Source: Annona cherimola (taxonomy: Eukaryota; Streptophyta; Magnoliopsida; Magnoliales; Annonaceae). From it: a DNA stretch of 64,000 bases. This document shows positions 59,150 to 64,000 of this stretch, piece after piece. The notes beneath the pieces are model-generated. The model was given only the letters and a program-made list of their open reading frames with translations, was not told the origin of the DNA and did no database searches. A program made the translations under genes and the position numbers. The stretch spans positions 88,309,641-88,373,640 of the forward strand of contig CM059973.1 in assembly GCA_030490835.1 (NCBI GenBank), given 5' to 3'. Positions within the stretch are counted from its first letter, which is position 1. Each line of letters opens with the position of its first letter.

Positions 59150-61266
59150 TAAAAAAAAGATAACTTCTCAAGATGGAGTCACTGTATACCGGTGCTCACT
59201 ATCATTGAATCGGGATGGGTTACATTGGTCAGACATATCCTATGATGATCTTGATTCCCTTCCATGAGAATAAAGGCTTTCTTTTTTGGGTCATTTCGTG
59301 CAAGTGGTTAAATGATAATGTGATCATTCATTAATTATTGGGGTAAAAAAATCTGACACAAGAGATCGATGCACTACCCAGTCGAAGGGACACTGAAAAA
59401 ACAGAGCAAAAATTGAAAGAGATGATGTTTTGTAACGGAGGTTTGGAGGAAAGAGATCTTTAAATCACTTGCAACATGATGGCAAACTAAAACATGAGCA
59501 AAGAATGGTAAGAGGGACTAAGAGTGATGTTTATGATAGATCAACCTCAAAAACATCAATGATGTAAGTCTTTCACGAAGCAGTCTCCCACAAGCTCGAC
59601 ATTTTTGTCACATATTATTCTTCTTTTTAATCATTTTTTCTAATTATACCTATGATTCTTTTGCAGCAACTGTGCTGGTTTGTAAGCTTTTGGATCTCAT
59701 CACAGCTGTGAATTGCTAATTAAAGTATCTCATAAAATGCTGCATCTTGTGAATAGTCTTAAAGATGTTCTTAGAGACAGATTGTTATCAACGTCATCTC
59801 CCTTTTTTTGGGTTGAATTTATGATGTTGAAAGTGCTCCATATTGTGCAAATAGCATAATTTTTGCTGTCACAAAACAGACATCTCTGCCATGGTTTGCA
59901 GGGTTCTTAATTGTATATAGTATTGATTGTGCTTGCAAACCATTGAGATATCATCAGTATTGTGAAAGCATTTCTTGCCACTCATCCATCTTTACATTCT
60001 TATGTCAGTACAAGAGTCCTATTGATACATCATTCCTTGACCAGCACATGTGCCACTCTGTTAAGCATGACTGTGTAACGGCAATACCGTAGAAGTGAAT
60101 TTGACTTTAAAACATAATATAAGCTCTTTTATACTTTCGCCCTTTGTCCTTGACATCATTTTTCCGCGTAGTAACTGGTAGCTGCATGCCATAGTGGGTT
60201 TTAGTGATCATCATTATCCATATCATGTACTGTTTCCCACCTAAAATAGAGTCAGCTATATAGATTCTGTTGCACATTCTTGTCCATCTTGGACTATACC
60301 ATGAATAGGCCCAAGTATCTTGGTGCTTTTTTTTGGGTTTTACTGTATTTGTGAAGTTGCAATTAGTTTATGAAAAAGCAAAATAAGACTCGTTATTCTG
60401 ATTTTCGTTTACTTGTTTTCTATTTATTTAATATTTACAAGAAAGTTTCTTGTGTATTTCTTGATTTGATCAAAGATAAAGATGGGGATATATTAACAAA
60501 TGTGTGAAGAATGAATGAGAGAGGTGATTTTCCATGCACTGAAGGTTTAACCTGTGGTTTGATATTGAGCTATCGTTTGCATTCTAGTTGTATACGACAT
60601 AATAATTTATTTACAAGAAGAACTCTTAGTGTATTTTACTTGTAGATGATATGGTTTTGATTGATTGCATATGATAAAGTCAAGTCTGTAACAGTGGGAA
60701 TATGCCTATTCTTCAGAAAGGAATGATGTTCACTTATGGTTACCCTGTAATTAATTAGTAAATATTATTAAGGGATACAATTTTATTAGGATTGTGATTC
60801 AGTGAGGTGGGCTCTGTTGAAATTTCATTCAAGCTTTTTTTTTTTTTTGTGTGTCTGTTATGAATTTTTTTTTTAAATTTTTATAATGAGATTCAAGCCA
60901 TCATGCTTATTATTACTTTATTTGGGATGTACCTTGGATGAATCTATTAGGGCATGTAGCGAAGTGTAGTGACTTTTTTCAAAACACCTTAGCTAAAATT
61001 TTGGATATTACCCCACTGGAAGACCCATGTAGCTCATAAAGCTTGAATCATTTTAGAGTGGATGTGAACCCATTATAGTTATTTCCTATCCTTTGAGACC
61101 CTTGTGTATGCAGTCAAACATCCATATATTCTAAAAAACACTTCCAGAGCTTATTTCATGGCCTTAGTCTTCTACACATGAAGAGCATTTGTATGGAAAG
61201 ACTAACAGCACAGCCAAGCGCTCAACAACTAACATTCTAACATGGAAACACATTGACAGCACAGTT

Positions 61267-61268
<2 letters not shown>
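59150..61268. other. Apyrase 3' region and spacer
   Basis: Apart from a family C repeat at 60203-60300, I recognise nothing. The nearby NRT2 gene converges from the right. Confidence 0.45.
60203..60300 (+). repeat. Dispersed repeat family C, copy 3
   Basis: gatcatcattatccatatca is followed by ctgtttcccacctaaaatag and tatagattctgttgcacatt. It keeps the order of the copy at 28184 but is more diverged. Confidence 0.5.

Positions 61269-61270
<2 letters not shown>

Positions 61271-61301
<31 letters not shown>
61271..61301 (+). repeat. (TC)n microsatellite
   Basis: About fifteen TC units end 55 bp beyond the NRT2 stop codon, so they may lie in its 3' UTR as a GA tract. Confidence 0.9.
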
Positions 61302-61304
<3 letters not shown>

Positions 61305-61355
61305 TTTCGGCATGAGTTGTCAAGTTTTAGGAATCTCCAAAATTCGTAATGGGAT

Positions 61356-63548
61356 TCATGCTTCTTCTATTTTTCCATTCGTGGGTGGCGAAGGTAAAGA
61401 AGTCACCCTTTGACCTCTTTCACTCTTGCTGTTGTCTGCAAACTTCAAGCTGGCATTATGAAAGCCCTTTTCCTTTTCTTTTTCACTCCATTCTGACATG
61501 TAGTATTCCTCTTCGGTGGCTTTTTCTTTAGTTGAAGGGCCACAGAGCATACCACCCCACTGTGGGAAGTAGATCAACAGTATGGGAAGAGTACAGCATA
61601 TGATCATGACACCCATGAGGGTTATTCCTGTTTGCTTGGAGTATTTGGAGCCCTTGAAGAATATCAGCTGTGTCAAAATTGCGCCCACATTCCCTCCACC
61701 TCCAGTCATTCCAGAAATCACTCCTAGAGATCTGTAAAAAGTCGTAGAAATTATTGTGAGGCAAATAAGATTTCCCTGTGTAGATGTCATTCAACTCAGC
61801 TTGTGCACCAGGCATAGCTTTCAGTTGCTAGGTCAGGTTGAGTATGGTCAGCGATTGATAATGTGGAATTGGTAAATAAATACAGTTATGATCTTATCAA
61901 GAAGGTATGTACTGACCCCACCATCTGCTCAGAGCCGTGTGATGCCTGGGTTTTTTGTTTCAGGAGAATTATAATAGTCCTTTGGTTGCTTATTCCAGGT
62001 TTTCCATGCAGAGGACTAGTGGTTCGAATCAAGGCTGATGGCATGGTGGATGTAATGTCTCAGGTTATGCAGAACAGGAACCTGGAAGCGTGGACTATTT
62101 TTGATATACAAATAGGTGGATTTCCCCATTAGATTTTTTAGCTAGTGAGTTTTGTTTTTTCGATACGCGGATAAGCGGACTTTCCCTATTAGATGTTAAG
62201 CTAGTGGTATTTGTGGTCTGGGTGTTGAGCATGGGATTCATGCGTGAGAAGTCCTGCGTTTGGCCTCTTTATTTGACGAACAGAATTTTCTATGCGTGAA
62301 ATTAGCATGGCAGATCCTTATCTTGCAAAAGAAATCCTACTTCCGGGATGGGTTAATCATGATTTTCTAATCTTTTCTAAAGAAATATGTGAGAGAGAGA
62401 GAGAACCTTCGTGATACGAAAGGAACGACGCCGAATGTCAGACCACAGGCAGCCTGAACAAACAGAGAGAAGATGATCATAACGGCAATGGAAGCACCTA
62501 ATGATCCTACCTGCCCTAGCAAAATGCAGAACACCCCAGCCAAAGTTTGCACTACCCACAAGCTCCACAACCTTCCCCTCATTCCAAACCTCTTCCCCAT
62601 CTTATCAGACAGTAAGCCACCTCCGGGTCTTGATACTAAATTTGCCATTCCAAAACTAGCAGCTATCACCCCAGCAGTATGGAGTTTCAGGTCAAACCTA
62701 TCATAGAAATATTCAGCAATTATGTTATCGATAGTCAATTCCACCCCAAAACAATACCCATATGTCAACGCCAAGATCCAGCCTCTGTAGTTTGTGATCG
62801 CACCGTAGAGAACTTTCGAGAATTCATCTTTTGGCTTATCCCCATCCTTTTGCAAGCGACTGAAGTTTCCATCTGGGAGGTCTTGGCCAAAAACTAGTAG
62901 GGCAAACGCAGTTAGGACTTGGAACGTTGCAGGGATAAAGAAGGCCAAACGCCAGGCTGTGAAAGGCGTTGCACCAATGTGGTGGATGAGGGAATAGACC
63001 AGGGGCATGATGAGCTGAGTGGCACCACCGCCAAGGTTCCCCCACCCACCAGCGAGGCCATTGGTAACACCCACAACACGGCCGGAGAACATGGAGCTCA
63101 TCCAGAACTGAGTTGAAACAAAGCTGGCAAGCGAGAACCCTGTGAAGAAGCGAACAAGGAGGAATCCTGTGGCAGAATCAGCCACGGCGGTGGCGTACAC
63201 GGCAGGGGCAGTAACGAAGCAGAGCAACGCTTGAGCGAGACGCGGTCCGAGGAGGTCGCAGGCGGTCCCCATGGCAACCCGGGCAAAGACTGCACCAGAG
63301 ACCGATGCAATGCCAGCATTGCCAATGTCGGAGGTGGTGAGATTAAGATCGTCTCGGATGATGGGGAGCAGGGGCGGAGCTGCAAAGGTCGAAACAAAGC
63401 AGGCAAAGAAGGAGATCCATGAGAGGTGGAAGGCTCTCATGTGAGGCGCTGCAACTGAGAGCAATCTGAATTCAGTGGCCTTGTGCTCAGAATCCACTGG
63501 GAGTGCAAATTTTGGTCTCGCCGACTCATCTCCATGGGACATTTCCAT
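61356..63548 (-). CDS. NRT2: High-affinity nitrate transporter NRT2 (MFS/NNP family)
   Basis: Exons 63548-62407 and 61731-61356 join in frame on the minus strand (AG|A, Arg) to 505 residues. The protein has the 12-helix MFS layout. The MFS loop motif appears as ACDLLGPR. The two nitrate signature motifs are GGWGNLGGG (first half) and [11 protein letters not shown] (second half). Other NRT2 hallmarks are [23 protein letters not shown] at the start, [14 protein letters not shown], and [13 protein letters not shown]. Family members import nitrate with protons at the root plasma membrane and usually need an NAR2/NRT3 partner. The C-terminal tail is charged and cytosolic. The single 675 bp intron splits the loop just before the second nitrate signature; grass NRT2 genes are generally intronless. 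Which NRT2 paralogue this is cannot be told. Confidence 0.95.
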
Positions 63549-64000
63549 TTTTGGCTCTGTGGGTTTCTCTTTTATGAGCTATCTATGCTAGCCCAGAGTC
63601 TAAGGCACCCCAAGGTCTTCTATAGCTGCTTGATTCTAGCTTGTGAGTTTTCTGTTTAGTGAAACGTCTGCCTCTCCCAATGGTGTGGTATTCATGAATG
63701 AGAGAACTGAAACTGCAAGCGCCTTTGAAGATATTTGGATGTATTCTTGAGAAAGAGTAAATGAAAAATAAATGCACAAGTGGCAGGCTGCGGCTTGGTT
63801 TTTCTTGTTTTCGGATAGATAGATGTGTGTCTTGGGAATTGGATTTTGGTGGGGTGTTGTTGGGTGGTGGGGGGCGGGGCGGGGACCGGGGGGAGAGAGA
63901 GAGAGAGAGAGGCAATTCAACTTCACGTTTGGAGAAAGGAGGTTGCAGATTTCAATCCGTGTACCGCATCTGACTTGTTCCACGAAAGGAATCTTAGGGA
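63549..64000 (-). promoter_or_regulatory. NRT2 5' leader and proximal promoter
   Basis: This is upstream of the minus-strand ATG. It contains a (GA)n run at 63892-63912, which reads as a CT tract on the gene strand, a common feature near plant transcription starts. I see no clear TATA box and cannot place the start site. Confidence 0.4.

Noticed and set aside
62000..62050. tRNA-like gtggttcgaatcaagg in the NRT2 intron
   Set aside because: No acceptor stem or A box fits, so a tRNA or SINE call is not supported.
61863..62132. 89-codon plus-strand frame in the NRT2 intron
   Set aside because: It is wholly intronic and antisense to NRT2, without a domain.
1..64000. LTR retrotransposons, CRISPR arrays, rRNA genes
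   Set aside because: No paired long direct repeats with gag-pol sequence, no spaced identical repeats and no rRNA sequence were seen.

Overview
The window is nuclear DNA from a flowering plant. The evidence is GT-AG introns of plant size, dense small DNA transposons, AT-rich spacers, and four recognisable plant proteins. The species cannot be fixed from the sequence. The NRT2 gene has an intron, which fits a non-grass angiosperm better than a grass.

Layout. (1) 1-13.0 kb: AT-rich repeats surround a small intact SOUL/heme-binding gene (6466-7809, +) and a broken partial second copy (10129-10601, +). (2) 13.4-34.2 kb: one very large gene for the SWR1-complex ATPase PIE1 (coding 14965-33805, +). 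I resolved 19 coding exons that join in frame to 2073 codons plus a stop, with transposons packed in its introns. (3) 35.1-42.4 kb: a convergent gene on the minus strand, homologous to Arabidopsis EMB2759 (four coding exons, 331 aa). (4) 42.5-54 kb: a repeat-rich spacer with about ten Tourist-like MITEs, several foldback elements and a copper amine oxidase pseudogene fragment. (5) 54.2-59.2 kb: an APY7-like apyrase (+). (6) 61.4-63.5 kb: a high-affinity nitrate transporter NRT2 (-).

The genes are unrelated in function (chromatin remodelling, a plastid/embryo factor, nucleotide hydrolysis, nitrate uptake), as is usual for a plant chromosome. No operons, CRISPR arrays or rRNA genes are present.

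The most unusual content is in the transposons. There are about 17 copies of a roughly 280 bp Tourist/PIF-Harbinger-like MITE, and two large foldback elements each independently hit by that MITE; one of them has a 10 bp target duplication. Two hAT-type elements have 8 bp target duplications. A family of AT-rich foldback elements shares a palindromic core while the outer inverted arms differ from copy to copy. Exon joins, frames and repeat ends were worked out by eye; no alignments or database searches were run.
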